From Telopea speciosissima (lineage: Eukaryota > Streptophyta > Magnoliopsida > Proteales > Proteaceae): 64,000 nt of DNA. Numbering within the stretch: position 1 is the stretch's first letter; every line of letters begins with the position of its first letter. The notes under the pieces were generated by a model, which ran no database searches, was not told the origin of the DNA, and saw nothing but the letters and a program-made list of their open reading frames with translations. The stretch is taken from contig NC_057916.1 in the NCBI RefSeq assembly GCF_018873765.1, positions 11,364,001 through 11,428,000 of the forward strand, written 5' to 3'. Positions 52,761 through 64,000 of the stretch are shown piece after piece. A program made the translations under genes and the position numbers.

Positions 52761-52897
52761 AAAATCATATCTACACACCAGTATTCGCTCATTACTTTAT
52801 TTAAAGGGATTTTCCCCTTTTCTTTCTTATTGTCTTAAATAATTTATACTACTTGACATAATATTAGTTACTTTCAAATTATTTCTGAAAATCTTAC

Positions 52898-53032
52898 GGG
52901 GGAATGTTCTCTGTACAGTAGTGCATGCTGCGCTGAGGCCCATGGGTTTGCCACTTAAGGGGCAGGGTGGTCATTGCGCCCACCCCCATGTGCCTAGGCG
53001 CAGCCTACGCTGCGGCACAGAGAAAGCGCCCC
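52898..53032. mobile_element. Fold-back MITE, copy 2
   Basis: Same near-palindrome as 29390-29527: 'gggggaatgttctctgtacagtag' pairs with 'ctgcggcacagagaaagcgcccc' in reverse, and the centre is 'ggtggtcattgcgcccaccccc'. It lies between the copy B promoter and the extra promoter piece. Confidence 0.85.
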
Positions 53033-53039
53033 TTATCTT

Positions 53040-53195
53040 TTAGAGAAAACAAAGAAAGAATGAGATTGGACAGTTGATGCTATAGCCACCTCTAACCCGA
53101 CGGTCCGCAGTGACCAGGTGATCAATAGTCAGCTTCGTCAACAGTTTTTTTGAATATTCTGCATTTTCCGTCCATGAATCAAAACCAAATCAATA
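53040..53195 (-). promoter_or_regulatory. Extra copy of the MAPK promoter segment
   Basis: Matches 52625-52785 in the same orientation and order: 'atgagattggacagttgatgc', 'gccacctctaacccgacggt', 'gtcaacagttttttt', 'gaatattctgcatttccgtc'-like and 'aatcaaaacca'. No coding exon follows it, so it is a detached promoter piece about 420 bases upstream of the true copy B promoter, with the fold-back MITE between. Some TTGAC cores are changed (ttgatgc). Confidence 0.75.
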
Positions 53196-53267
53196 TTGAT
53201 TTCAATTAAGCATGTGAAATGATAGGATTTACCTTATTGGAAACAAAAAGATATGTTATAGGTAACC

Positions 53268-53410
53268 CCAAGGGGCAGCGCAGTTGGCAAGGGACGAGGC
53301 CTAAGGAAGCTAAAGGTCCTGAGTTCAACTCCGTTTCCCCCCGTGGGGCTACCCGTCCAGAGGAAACTCCCTAGTGAACATGGGAGCCTCAAAGATTTGA
53401 GTCAAAGGGC
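53268..53410 (+). mobile_element. tRNA-derived SINE or SINE fragment
   Basis: A box A-like gcgcagttggcaagggac at 53279-53296 and a box B-like ggtcctgagttcaactcc at 53315-53332 are spaced as in tRNA heads. The following 'ggggctacccgtccagagg' is typical of plant SINE bodies. It is not a tRNA gene, because the acceptor arms do not pair. The 3' end and target duplications were not settled. Confidence 0.6.
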
Positions 53411-53498
53411 AAATTCGTCTTGATGCCAGTTTGATGAATCCAATCTTGATTACATCAAACAAGACCCTATTAATTTTTTGTATGCAACATTCACAACA

Positions 53499-53800
53499 CC
53501 ATCCTAGGGTTCACAAATCCCTCTAGGGTTTTGGTATTTTTTTAAAACACCTTCGCGATGCCTTCTCCTGCCACTCCACACCCGCAGTGAATGGATTCCC
53601 ATTTATTGTGGGTGGAGAAAAACTCGATCCTAAAATAAATGTTTTCATTTGTTTATTATAAATAAAGGACAAAGTTTTCCTCCACCCACAGTGTATGAGA
53701 ATCTATCTACCGTGGGTGTGGAATGAACGGGAGAAAGCATCCAAAGGATATTTTGGAAAATGCCAAAACCCTAGGATGAGATTGTAAACTCTAGGATGGG
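53499..53800. mobile_element. Inverted-repeat MITE
   Basis: Arms of about 130 bases: 'ccatcctagggttcacaaatc' through 'ttattgtgggtggag' pairs with 'cctccacccacagtgtatgag' through 'aaaccctaggatg..ctaggatgg'. The loop is about 45 bases. A fragment with the same words ('gaaccctaggatgatgg', 'ctgtgggtgaagaaaac') lies at 31090-31145. Confidence 0.75.
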
Positions 53801-54278
53801 AGAGGGTGGAGGAAAAATTTCTCCATAAATAAATAACTTGAAGTTGTGATGTATTATATGTTCTTGTTGTCTTTGACAAAAGAGATCCACAAGTCACTGG
53901 TCAAGAAAATAAAGATAGCCTCTCATTCTTCTATTAGTGTCAAATCTTAAAAGTAGTGAAAGATATAATTAACTCAGTGACCAATTCATCCACAGGGTAC
54001 TCTCCATGATAGCTTTTACTTTTTTTGTTTTATACCAGCTAGGCAGTTGCCATGACTTAATATCTTAATAGTACTAAAAATAATAAGTAACAGAAAAAGT
54101 AAAGAATATTAAAAAAAATAATAGTAAAAAAGCAAAACATGTAAAGGAATAAAATCCATGTCACCTTAGACCCGATATGGCATAATATCATATGATGGAT
54201 ATTCTACTAAAAGGAAAAAATAAAAAGATATATCATAGATCTTTGATGAAAGTTCATTATTTTTTAAAGAATGGATAA

Positions 54279-54281
54279 TAC

Positions 54282-54309
<28 letters not shown>
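54279..54309. repeat. Poly(A) tract of about 31 bases
   Basis: Pure A run. No target duplication or retroposon body recognised beside it, so it may be a plain homopolymer. Confidence 0.9.
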
Positions 54310-54312
<3 letters not shown>

Positions 54313-57300
54313 GTTTTTTTCTTTTCCATTTTCTTTATATATTGAAAACAGTGAATTAATTGATTAACATCTTAAAAAGTTTTTTGCTCTCTTTTGATCA
54401 AAATATTTATTCCTAAGTAATGAGATGTTGGATTTTTTTATTTTTTTTTAGGTATCTATTGTATGAGGGAGGGAGGGAAGATGAGAACCAGGAGGCAGTT
54501 TCAAGTTCTTGGTGCTTTTATTTACTTAAAGAGCTTTTTCCATTTAATACCTTGAGGTTTTTGGTTAAACTCTCCTGCATGATACCAAAGCTCATGTCAT
54601 TTGTTATCATTTATAAGTTGTTTATTCACATGTAAAGTTAGGAATGTCGAAGTTCACATGAACGGAAGTGTTGAGATGTTAAGAGTTATAGAATTATAGT
54701 TTCATATATTTGAAGTGTACTCTCCACTAACTAATACCTTAAGGTTTTAGATTGGACCCACCAACAATAACTTTATGATTGTTTCTATTAAAAAAAAATA
54801 CCTCTAGATTCATTAGCAACTTGTAAGAACCATTGCAAGGTATGATAGTTAAAGCTGCTAACTTGAGGCATGAAGACATGGGTTCAAATAAGAGGACAGC
54901 CACTTTGTGCAAAAAATACCAAAGGTTAGAACAGACTCCCAATCCATCCCTCTTAAGATATTATGAAAGTGGAAATTTGCACTAGTTACTGCTTTTTTGA
55001 ACAATTACTTGAAGTAGTATTTGTACATGAAAAATGGTGGTCAAATTTTTTTTTACCAGCTTTTTCTTGTTAATCTTTGATTTTATGGTGTATCTTACTA
55101 TCTTGTTGTACCTAAAGTGATGATCTGAGAAGTTGTAATTGTCTTTTGATTGCTCTCGTTTTATTTTCAAAAGTCTTTTAATTCAAAGGATAAAAAAGAT
55201 TTTCAATTCCAAAAAGGAAATTGACGAGCAAAATTCAGCGTAGAGCAATGATAAAGACAAGGGGAAAAGATGTGCGCTAGGCGATTTAAAATGGGAAAAT
55301 TAGATTGTAATCTTCTATTTTTATTTTTTTTTAGATAAAATTTTTGGGAGAAAAATCTGTTTGGGAATGTATTGTTCACGTCCAGATACAATGGGGGAGC
55401 AAAATGACCACTCCGTCCCATGTGAAAACCAAAAATCTCACCCCCAAGATGCCTTTGTGCCTTCTCTCATTGGCCGTACATGCGCAGGTGCCACACGGTC
55501 TCCCAAATTTTTGTTGCAATCATTTAGGGGAATCTACAGTGTCTATCTAAGTAACATTTGTCACCCATGTAATGCCAAACCCTTTCATGTGAATGTAACA
55601 CATCCCTCCTCACCTCCCCCAGAGGCAGACAGAAAGTCAATAATCTCACTTCAACAACCGCAAAGGCAATATTACGTACGAGGCAGGGAAGGAAGGGCCT
55701 TCTTTTGGCAGCGTCTAAAGAACGCTTACACCACACACAATTGAGCCAAATCCTACGCTGAAGACTTGAGCTTGACTTCCATCGTTAATCTCTATTGTGG
55801 AAGAGTGGGATGAAGAGACAGTAGTGACCAGGAGAAAATTCAAAAATTTAAGCATGCCAAGACAGATTAGAAATGTGATAACTTTTTGTTTTCAGCGACG
55901 TTGATTTCCATAAATTGGAATCGAATCAACTGCTTGGTTTTTTAACCAATTCCGGTCAATTGCAATTTAACCAAATTCTGATCTCATTGTCAATATCATT
56001 TACTTTAACCTTGATTTCGGGTGATTTAATTTTTGACTACTACATCCTCACTCCCCCACCAAAGATTTTAAAATCAAAATTGAGGATGGATTGGAATTGG
56101 AATTGGAATTGGAATTGATTGTAACCAGTCCCAAAAACCTTAGAATATGCCCCTTAGTTTTGAAAACCGATCGATACAGTTCAAAAAACCCTTGAATAGA
56201 CTTGACCTTGATTTCAATATCTCAATATTGAAACAGATCCTTAGCTATTTCAATATTTCAATTTCTCATAAATAACGTGAAATTATCATACCAAACAACA
56301 TAATTTCATTTATGATTCAATAGAAATTGAGATAGGAGGAATCATACCAAAACAGCTAACTGTTACACAACTCAGCCCCATCATCACTTTGATATCTCTT
56401 GAAACTCATTGCTGTGTTAAAGGTTGCTGTCCAATTTCAGTTATATCACAAGTGGTTCAATAATTTGAATCGTGGTTGCAGACCATCAACGACCTTGGAC
56501 TTTGCCAGAGGTTTCAGACCAAGTACCGCCTTCGCAGGAGGTTGCTGACCAAGAAGAGCCTTAAACACAATGGTTCAAAAGGGGTTCGATTTCACCGGTT
56601 TGGGAGGAATGGAGAGAGAAGGCGAGAGGGAAGGGGTTACTGAAAAGGTTTTGGGAATCGTTTTACCTTTTTTAAAATCCACCATTGGATACACGTGTCG
56701 GATGAGAGAATCATAGGAACCATTGGGTGTCAGAACCGTAGACAATAAAAATCCGATTGTGAAACATCCTTTGCTTGCTATCTTTACTACAGTAGCTTTT
56801 GAATCACCAATCAACTAAGCCCTTTTTTTTTTTTTTTGGTAGGAATCAGTGAAGCTTTTTAGTGATTCGGGAATTACTGTTAGAGATAATCTCCGAAGGG
56901 CATGAAAAAACTATCGTTAAATCCGAGACTGAGGATTTTGTTGCCTATTCTTCATCACGACAACAACTCATCTACATTATTCATTCTTGAGGATTTTGTA
57001 CTCTTCTTGTCAAACTTTGAATCATGTATCTTCAATTTCGTACCCTACCAAGAGAGATTAAAAGCCAGCCGATCTATGGTTTCAAAGATTTATAATCATC
57101 CAGGCTGTCGATGACAGACTGCCTACCGAAAAGAAAAGAAACCATAAAAACTAAGTCCACCAATGATAGAAACACTGGTGGTGCACAAGTCTTTTAAGGT
57201 TTGAATGGATGTCTCACACATTTGCACCAACATGACGAACCTTTAGTAAAAGATTAAACAGGGACAGAAAATAGAACCTAAATTATTTGACAAAACACCA

Positions 57301-57550
57301 ATCGGTTTCAAATTCGTTAAGAGACTTTGGATCATCAAAACGAGGATTCATAGTATTTCAGAAAAAAACAGACTAATATGATACTATGATAATACGATAA
57401 TACTGTCACTGTTTAAAGTGATAATTGCGAAGATACAGCAAATATCTGATTCACCAACATCCTCAAAAAAGATAGTACCAAATGATCCAAAACACCCAAC
57501 ATTTTCACCCAACTACCTAATCTAGCTAATCCAGGATTAAACCGAAGCTT
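54310..57550. other. No gene recognised
   Basis: AT-rich intergenic sequence downstream of the peroxidase gene. It includes a short GGAATT hexanucleotide run (56090-56118) and a stretch at 55340-55520 with 'gggggagcaaaatgaccactcc', loosely like the fold-back MITE centre. No coding motif or RNA gene seen. Confidence 0.5.
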
Positions 57551-57557
57551 TCTCTGA

Positions 57558-60500
57558 CTACGCATCAGCAAATCTGGAAACATGGACAGAAAACATCAAT
57601 TAGTCACAGCGACTTATAAGACTAATGGAGGAGCATAAAAAATACAAGAACCTTCCATGAAACAAGAACATAATTAATTAAACAAAGAAAAAGCATAGTA
57701 ACTCAGCCTCACCCAAGCTCAGAAAGATTAAGATGGGCTTCGGTATAGTCAGCAAAGAATGCATCCTCATCCTGCACTCATTCCAAATCAACACAAACTT
57801 TTTAATTCATTCCCACAAATTCAGTCATCTTTTAAATTAACTTATTAAAACACACAAATCCATTAAAGAACGTACCTTAGCATATTTTTCAACATAGGGG
57901 CGGAAGGATGGATCTTCTACAAGGACCTTATCTGTTGGCAACTGCAGAAGGCCTGCCTTCTCCCCAGTAATCAGTTCCCTGGGGAAACCCAAAACATGAA
58001 TTCAATTGGAAAAAGAAAAAAAATTCAAGAGATGCGGATGAATGGGTATAGCTTACGTGAAGTAGGAGTTGTCAAATACAAGCGGGTTAGCAGTCCAAGG
58101 TCCTTCGAACCCAGAGCGCTCCTTGTGGCATCTTCCCTACAGCACACCAGAACCACTTTAGAGATTCAAACTCCCAGAGAAAACAACTAAGTGAACAGCA
58201 ACAACGAGAGAAATAACCAAATATTTTTGGCCTAACCAGAGTATGGGCACCAGAAAGAGCAACAATCTCCTTGTCGCCAAGACCCATGTGTCCAAAGACA
58301 TCCCTCAAATGGTCCGCACCTGAAATGGTTACAAAAGCCTTAGAAACAAACCAACCTCAATATCTGAATTCAGAGAACTCTTTATAAAATTCAAACCAAC
58401 CCTTTGTAGCATCAGGCAGACGCCCTTCTGGGGGTGGCTCAGGCTTGTCCTGGAATTTGGAAAACAAAATAATGCTTATTATAATACAAAAACCAATAAT
58501 AACATTACTGCCAGCATCTCAACAAGTATCTCAAAATAAAATATTAACCACAAAAAAGAGCACTGCAAAGGCCAAAAGGTACAGGCAAGGCATCTTATAA
58601 AAATCTCCAAATTAACAACGTCCAATCTTCAACGTAGATTCTATAAAATCTATTTGAGGTCAGGCAAATAACTAAGACAAGAGGGAGGAGTAAACTCTCT
58701 ACTTGAGCCCAATCCAAAATCTCTGAGGCACAATACACCAGCCAAAACCCAAGATCAATGAGCTCAACCCATAAGGTTTTCCGAACTGCCAGTCCAAATG
58801 GGAATTCATGGTCCATCTATCTAGTGCAGGCATCGAAAAGATAATATGGATGTTCCAAATATAAAAATCTCAAAAGTCTTAAATTTCAGAATCAATCATA
58901 TAAGCCCTACATGAATACCATTCAGCTTCTCTGTAGCTGCAAGTATGTGGTCCTGGATTTCAATGCTCTATTTTGCCAGTACACTAACTTCATTTGTGCT
59001 GAGAACAACCATAAAATTTCACCCCATCTTAACTACTATTTTTCATGTACCGTAGAACAATATTTTATGTTTCTTTTGGATATATCAAGGACAAGGCCTA
59101 CTGTTTCCTCTGCGGATGCTTCCTTAACTGCCTATGTAAATCTACCATGTGATGGTCTGTAGAAGAAGCTTATACTTTCCATCCCATACAAATGAATTTT
59201 AGTCCACTCATAAAACAAATTTTAAAAGAAATAAGATACCTGTAGAACATATAAACAGTACAATGCTTTTGAAGGAGTTGGGAGAAAAGAAAAATTCTGA
59301 CAGAGAAGAGATCACATACATTCATTCAATTTTGGAGAATAAGAGGTTTGTCATCATACGCATCATTATAAAACGGTAAAACTTTTCAGGCATTACAATA
59401 ATCTATTGTAGAGCAGTTAAGCATCCCCTGGATCTGTATCACCATTAGGGGAGAGAGAGAGGCGCTATCGAGTGATATCAAACCCAATTCCCTACCAGAG
59501 AGGCAATATGACCCACTTGTATCTTAGAGTGCCCACGCCGCCAATATAGGTAGCATTTGAAATGGTCTGCGGTCACTATAATCATGAAAAGCATGTGGGC
59601 ATGGGCTCCGCTCTTCTCTCTTAAAATTACAAAACATAAATCACAAAGACCTACTGAGCTCATTTCGTTCAATATCCTTAAGAATAACACAATCGAATTT
59701 AAACTCGACTCAAACAGTCGGCTACAGATTAGGGACGCTTGCAATCTCTGGCAGAACGTCCATTCTGCTACGTTTTTCATTGAGACAGAGTAGGGAATCA
59801 AGTTCAATATCATCAAGAACCACTCATGATAAAACGAAAAATCAAATGCAATAATAATATAATCAACGATACGATCTAAGCATAACGACATCAATGATAC
59901 GATTTAAGCAAAATGAGATCAATGATATAATTTTTTATAGTTAATGTTAAAACTATTTAAATCAAGATGAATCGACATAATTAGGGATCACAAATCAGAA
60001 AATGGGAATTTCAGAAGGAAGCATCCCTCACCTCTCTCCCGGGATGGAAAGGAATCTCAGGTCCTCCAGTCACTTCCACAGCAACAACTCCAGCCAACTA
60101 CGAGTAGTTAAGTGCAGGGGGAAAAAACAAACCAGAGTAAGGGACAGAAGGTGAATAAAGGAAACAATACTAAGAACAACAACAACAGCAGTACCTGAAC
60201 GAAATCTGCATACGAGAGGATCGGGAACTGCTTCTCAATAGGTTCAAGAAGCCTGACAGCAATGTCAAGACCGTTGTTCGCCCCGTGAGCAAGCTCCTGT
60301 GCGTGCTTGATGGTTCCAAATGGACCTCCCGTCTTTGTTTTAACATCAAAGGTCCCAGCGGAGTGCCATCTGAAACATCAGAACATAATAAACCACTACT
60401 CTCTTCCCCGAAGAAACTCTGTGCGCAAACTCACACGCAAAAGGTTTACAGATCAACGTGAAGTCACTTACGCCAATCGAACAACAATCGGAGCACAGTT

Positions 60501-60590
60501 CTTCTCAGCGATGACTCCTCTGAGCTTCCTCCTGCATTTCTCAACGGCCTTCTTGTATTCCTCACTCACTGTTGGGTATGCCTTTCCCAT
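57558..60590 (-). CDS. APX: Cytosolic L-ascorbate peroxidase
   Basis: Nine coding exons (60590-60472, 60369-60195, 60097-60032, 58449-58401, 58319-58237, 58136-58057, 57978-57876, 57771-57713, 57573-57558) give 249 residues, the usual cytosolic length, ending GFADA. The enzyme reduces hydrogen peroxide to water with ascorbate. Visible are [18 protein letters not shown] at the start, Cys32, the distal pocket [11 protein letters not shown] (Arg38, Trp41, His42), [13 protein letters not shown], the proximal helix [21 protein letters not shown] with His162 (one less than the classic 163 because DVFGHMG is a residue shorter) and Trp178. The proximal motif is split exactly between exons 5 and 6 of the coding set. 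The last exon adds just five codons; a TGA lies directly after the exon 8 donor, so unspliced transcripts would end SELG. There is no targeting peptide, hence a cytosolic enzyme. Confidence 0.96.
58450..60031 (-). other. Long intron of the peroxidase gene
   Basis: 1.6 kb between HPGRE and DKPEPPPEG. No element with clear borders. Short imperfect repeats 'atcaa(c/t)gatacgat(c/t)taagca' occur three times at 59860-59935. Confidence 0.8.
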
Positions 60591-60601
60591 AGCGTCGATT
60601 T

Positions 60602-60967
60602 CCTACCATTTATCAAAAAAACAGGAAATGAGGTAGAAAAATCAATCAATAGTAAGCAAATCAGCCAAAAAAACACGATCAACATCTGCATCGGTCGATC
60701 GAAATGAGAAGAAACGAAAACGAATTACATAAAACAACGATCTAAAATACAGATCTGTATCTTTTTTTCAGGAAAAGAAATAAAGCTATAAATAGAGCTA
60801 AGACAAGTTATACGAAATCTGAAAATGCGCAAATGGTGAGAGTTGCAGACCTTCGAGACTTGAAGAAGAACAGACAGAAAACGAACCCAGAGCACTCAAA
60901 TGTAAAAGCGAATGGCACGAGTAGAACACAAGCTCTCCTGCTTTGCAAATGGCGAGGAGTATATAAA
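60602..60967 (-). promoter_or_regulatory. Peroxidase 5' leader with intron and TATA box
   Basis: A TATA box (TTTATATA on the minus strand) lies at 60960-60967, so transcription should begin near 60930. The first leader exon runs to 60851 with donor AAG|GTCTGC. The acceptor is at 60603, followed by 12 leader bases before the ATG at 60590. A 5'-leader intron is a known feature of cytosolic APX genes and often supports expression; the positions here are inferred from signals only. Confidence 0.65.
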
Positions 60968-61099
60968 GGGTTTTGGGTTGAGAAGTTTCTAGGAACTGCA
61001 TATGATCCGTTGGATCATATTAATTTCTCGGTCATTGAACGGTTCAGATCTTGCTTGACTATCGGATCTGTGGTTAGCATTCCTCGTGTTTGGTGGCGA

Positions 61100-61640
61100 T
61101 GAAATTTAATTCCATTACTGAAAAAATCCTAAACGGTATGAACCGCAGAGAAATCCCTATTGCACCAATCACCAGACGAAGAAAAGCATCAAGTGACTAT
61201 TTTAAGAATACGATATTTTTTCGTGCCCGTCTAGAGAAGGTATTTATGTCTTTTCACGATTTGTGGTAATCGTATTCTTAGGTGTGAACGCGTGGGACTT
61301 TGGAATGATTCCTTCCATGACCGGCGCTTAGAGCCAAAGACTGTAAGAAGGACACGTGGGGAACAGATATTGGAGGGCTTGGTAAAGGGTATCACCAAAG
61401 GCGGGGAACCAGTGGCTAAGAAGTGGTCATTTGTCCACGTCAACATCAGAGGCGGCCGCGCATGTATTTATCTGAGAAACAAATGCTTAGATGAGGAGAG
61501 AAAAATACGTCCTTTAATGGCATAGTTAAAGGCAGAAAGATACACTTCATTTGAAAATTATACTCATAATTAAAGGAAGAAAGATACACTTATTACTAAA
61601 AGATAAACAAAAGGGATGGAAAGAAAATTATTTTTATTTG
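61100..61640. other. No gene recognised
   Basis: Upstream flank of the peroxidase gene. No protein motif or repeat with clear borders. Confidence 0.4.
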
Positions 61641-63188
61641 GAAATATTGTTTTTAGTACGAACAATGACGGTTGCTGTCCAGAAATTTCATCCGTTGGAT
61701 TGGGATCATGATGGCTTATGGATTAACTAATGGAGGGGAAAGATTAAATTGAATTAAAATATGATAGTCAAAACTTACAACGATCATATTCAATGTCGTT
61801 ATATCTCTTTTATGTTTTTTACATTCTCTTTCTTCTTGACACTCTTTTTTATTTTTTATTGTGTATATCTCATGTATACGAATCATGGGACACTCCTCTC
61901 TTGTGCATCTATTGGTTCAAATGTGAGACGTAATTTTATATGAGTGGAATATAGATTTCATTTCTTAATTATTATATCATTCATGGATTTGTGAGTGATC
62001 AACCAAGGAAAATAAGAAGGAAAAGAAATTAAATAATTCATAAAAAAAAAAAGGGATTTTTTTAATCATTACCTAAATGATTGTGCATTAATTCTATATC
62101 ATCTTAAATTTGATTATTATATTTTATTTTATTTTACAATCAATTGACTTTAAATTTAAAAATAAAATAAAAATTACGTTGGAAGATCTAATTATTAAAT
62201 ATGTCAAGAATTTTAATATCAACAAATTTCATCCATTGGATTGGGACCATGAGAGCTTGTAAGTCAACAAATGGAGGGAAGAGATTGAATTAAGTTTGAA
62301 TACAATGGTTCAAAACTCCAAAGTATCGTACTCAATGTTGTCATTTCTCTTTTATATTTCTTAAGTGATGAAAGAATATAGTTATGATTATTAAGAAGAA
62401 CGAATACATGTAATATGCATAGTTTGCAGACACTCTCTTTCCTCCCAGAACATGTGTGCCCTATATAAACAAATCATGAGACACCCCTTTATGCGTCTAT
62501 TGGCTTGGCGGGGGAGACGTCATTGCGTGTGAGTGGGATGTAGATCTCCTACCCTAATTATTTTATCATTCATGAACATGTGGGTGATCAACAAGTGAAA
62601 TATATTATTAATGGAAAAACTAGGTATTATTAAGGTGAGAGAAACGTACGCTGTCTAGTTAACAAAAGAGAATAAAAAATAAAAAAAAAAGAAATGAAAT
62701 TAATATATCCATAAAAACAAAATTTGTAATCATTACCTGAATTATTGTGCATTAGTTCCAAATCATTTTAAATGTGATTACTAAAATTTATTTTATTTTG
62801 TAATTACTAAATATGGAAATAATTTTAATATCAACAAATTTCATCTGGATTGAGATCATGAGGGCTTTTAGAACAACCAGGGGGGGGGAGGTTGGATTGA
62901 ATTAAGTTCAATTCCAATGGTTCAGAACTCAGGAGGACTGTATTCAATGTCGTCATTTATCTTTTATACATCTTTTTGCGATGAGAGAATATAGTCATAT
63001 TTACTAGGGGAAATAATATACATGCGATGTGTATCGTTTTCACACTCTCTTTCCTCATGACACTCTCCTTCCCCTTGACCATGTGAGCCCACATGTACGA
63101 ATCTTGAGGCACCTCCTCCTGTGCATCTACTAGATCAGTATAGGAGATATCATTGCATGCGAATGACACATAGATCCACTATCTTAAT
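61640..63188. repeat. Tandem array, about three units of 540-610 bases
   Basis: Anchor phrases recur at 61685, 62227 and 62838 ('atttcatc..ttggattg(g/a)gatcatga'). In each unit 'attgaattaa', 'caatgt(c/t)gt(c/t)at', 'acactctctttc', 'cgaatc(a/t)tg(g/a)gaca', 'gtgcatctattgg' and 'tagatc' follow in the same order, then an A/T-rich spacer with 'aatcattacct(a/g)aat(g/t)attgtgcatta'. The units differ by many substitutions, so the array is old. Confidence 0.9.
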
Positions 63189-63400
63189 TAGGGGTGTCAA
63201 TGGGTCGGGTTGGGCCGGGCCTGCCTAAACCCTGGCCCTGACCTAACCTTGGCAGGGCCAAGAAACCCTCAACCCTGACCCGACCCTGCCAGGGTTTTAC
63301 CTAACCCGGCCCTGCCCAGATTGACCCTGGTAGGGTCGGGCAGGGTCGGGTTGGCCCTGATTGACCCTGTCCCTGAACTGACCTTGACTTTAATTTGTTT
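63189..63400. repeat. GC-rich dispersed repeat ('aggggtgtcaa' start), copy 2
   Basis: Begins taggggtgtcaatgggtcgg and consists of many variants of 'ccctgacc', 'gggtcggg' and 'ccagggt' in both orientations, so it can fold extensively. It starts exactly where the tandem array ends ('cttaatta'). Confidence 0.6.
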
Positions 63401-64000
63401 TTTTTTGGAAATGGTTTTTCTTATGCCTGTAATTTTTACTATGCCAAAGTTGATCAGATTGTAAACATCACTTCAATGATTGAACAGAGTAAGAAGAAGA
63501 CCAAATTACAACACTGCAACATTTGATTCAACTATTGATATTCATACTAGGCCTAATTCATACAAAAATAAAAAGCAAAGCAACATGGAAGAATCAACCC
63601 AAAAACAGCAGATCACACAACCAAGGGTTACAATGTTGCGCAACCGATGAAAAATATACCTAGTAAAAAAACTCCACCACCATCAACCGTCTCCACTCAT
63701 CCAGCGTTGGAAAGATTCACAAGAGCAACGCCAAATTGTTCCAGGGGATAGATCAGAATTCGATCTGAAGCCATAATAGGAATCCAAAGCTTGCTCTTCA
63801 TTAAATAAATCTCCATTCAAACGGCAAAACCTGCAAAACAAAAATCACATGATAAAGAAAAAGAAAATCCAAAAAATGAAAAAACTAAAGGCAACAACCA
63901 TCACCAAAGCCAAGCAGCTTCTTCCTATAGATCAACCTTGTTCCGCCACACGTTTAACCCAAAAACTTAATAGAAACAAATGCAAAATATATAAACATCA
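63401..64000. other. Unassigned sequence at the window edge
   Basis: No coding motif. The minus strand has an acceptor-like 'ttttgcag' near 63830 followed by a stop-rich stretch, which could be a 3' untranslated exon of a gene lying beyond the window. I cannot support more. Confidence 0.25.

Noticed and set aside
53268-53340. tRNA gene
   Set aside because: A and B boxes are present, but no acceptor-stem pairing or anticodon arm can be formed. It fits a SINE head better.
57700-57720. TGA after SELG as the true end of the peroxidase
   Set aside because: A GG|GTGAGG donor there joins to an acceptor before 57573 and restores the standard GFADA end.
59478-59894. 138-residue minus-strand frame in the peroxidase gene
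   Set aside because: Lies inside an intron of 1.6 kb with no recognisable domain.

Overview
This window is nuclear DNA from a flowering plant, most likely a dicot. It is AT-rich, its introns are long with GT-AG borders, and its genes are plant families. The repeats include an Au-type SINE, L1 and RTE LINE ends, Copia and Gypsy long terminal repeats and several MITEs. I cannot name the species. Four intact multi-exon genes lie on the minus strand; splice phases and reading frames were worked out by hand and agree for all four.

Layout. 1-12.7 kb is repeat-rich. It holds an Au SINE, LTR-type fossils, and a composite element of about 3.8 kb (3215-7039) with inverted ends of about 170 bases. That element carries a broken F-box gene piece, a WRN-like 3'-5' exonuclease piece and an inner 500-base inverted repeat split by a Gypsy-type LTR. 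A Copia 3' end, a 268-base tandem duplication, a weak gene candidate and an inverted-repeat MITE follow. 12.8-27.6 kb is one receptor kinase gene (signal peptide, malectin-like domain, leucine-rich repeats, membrane span, RD kinase), closest in my memory to Arabidopsis At2g37050: 15 coding exons, 924 residues. 27.6-31.3 kb is intergenic with small MITEs.

31.3-52.8 kb is a tandem segmental duplication. Each copy carries a complete MPK6-type (group A, TEY) MAP kinase gene of six coding exons: copy A with 386 residues (31872-40941) and copy B with 392 (44942-52489). The introns still align, so each copy shows the empty site for insertions in the other: a MITE with 10-11-base target duplications, an RTE LINE and a 1.1-kb TIR element in copy A, and a PIF/Harbinger-like MITE in copy B. 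Between the copies sits a retroposed segment (43291-44220) with an A tail and perfect 13-base target duplications. Upstream of copy B a piece of the MAPK promoter is present a second time.

57.5-61 kb is an intact cytosolic ascorbate peroxidase gene (nine coding exons, 249 residues, plus an intron in the 5' leader). 61.6-63.2 kb is a tandem array of about three units of 540-610 bases, and 63.2 kb to the end is a GC-rich dispersed repeat and unassigned sequence.

Together the genes are signalling and stress functions (a surface receptor kinase, MAP kinases, peroxide removal), but nothing here shows that they are linked functionally. The most unusual parts are the gene-capturing inverted-repeat element, the unequally diverged MAPK pair with its extra promoter copy, and the dated insertions that the duplication exposes.
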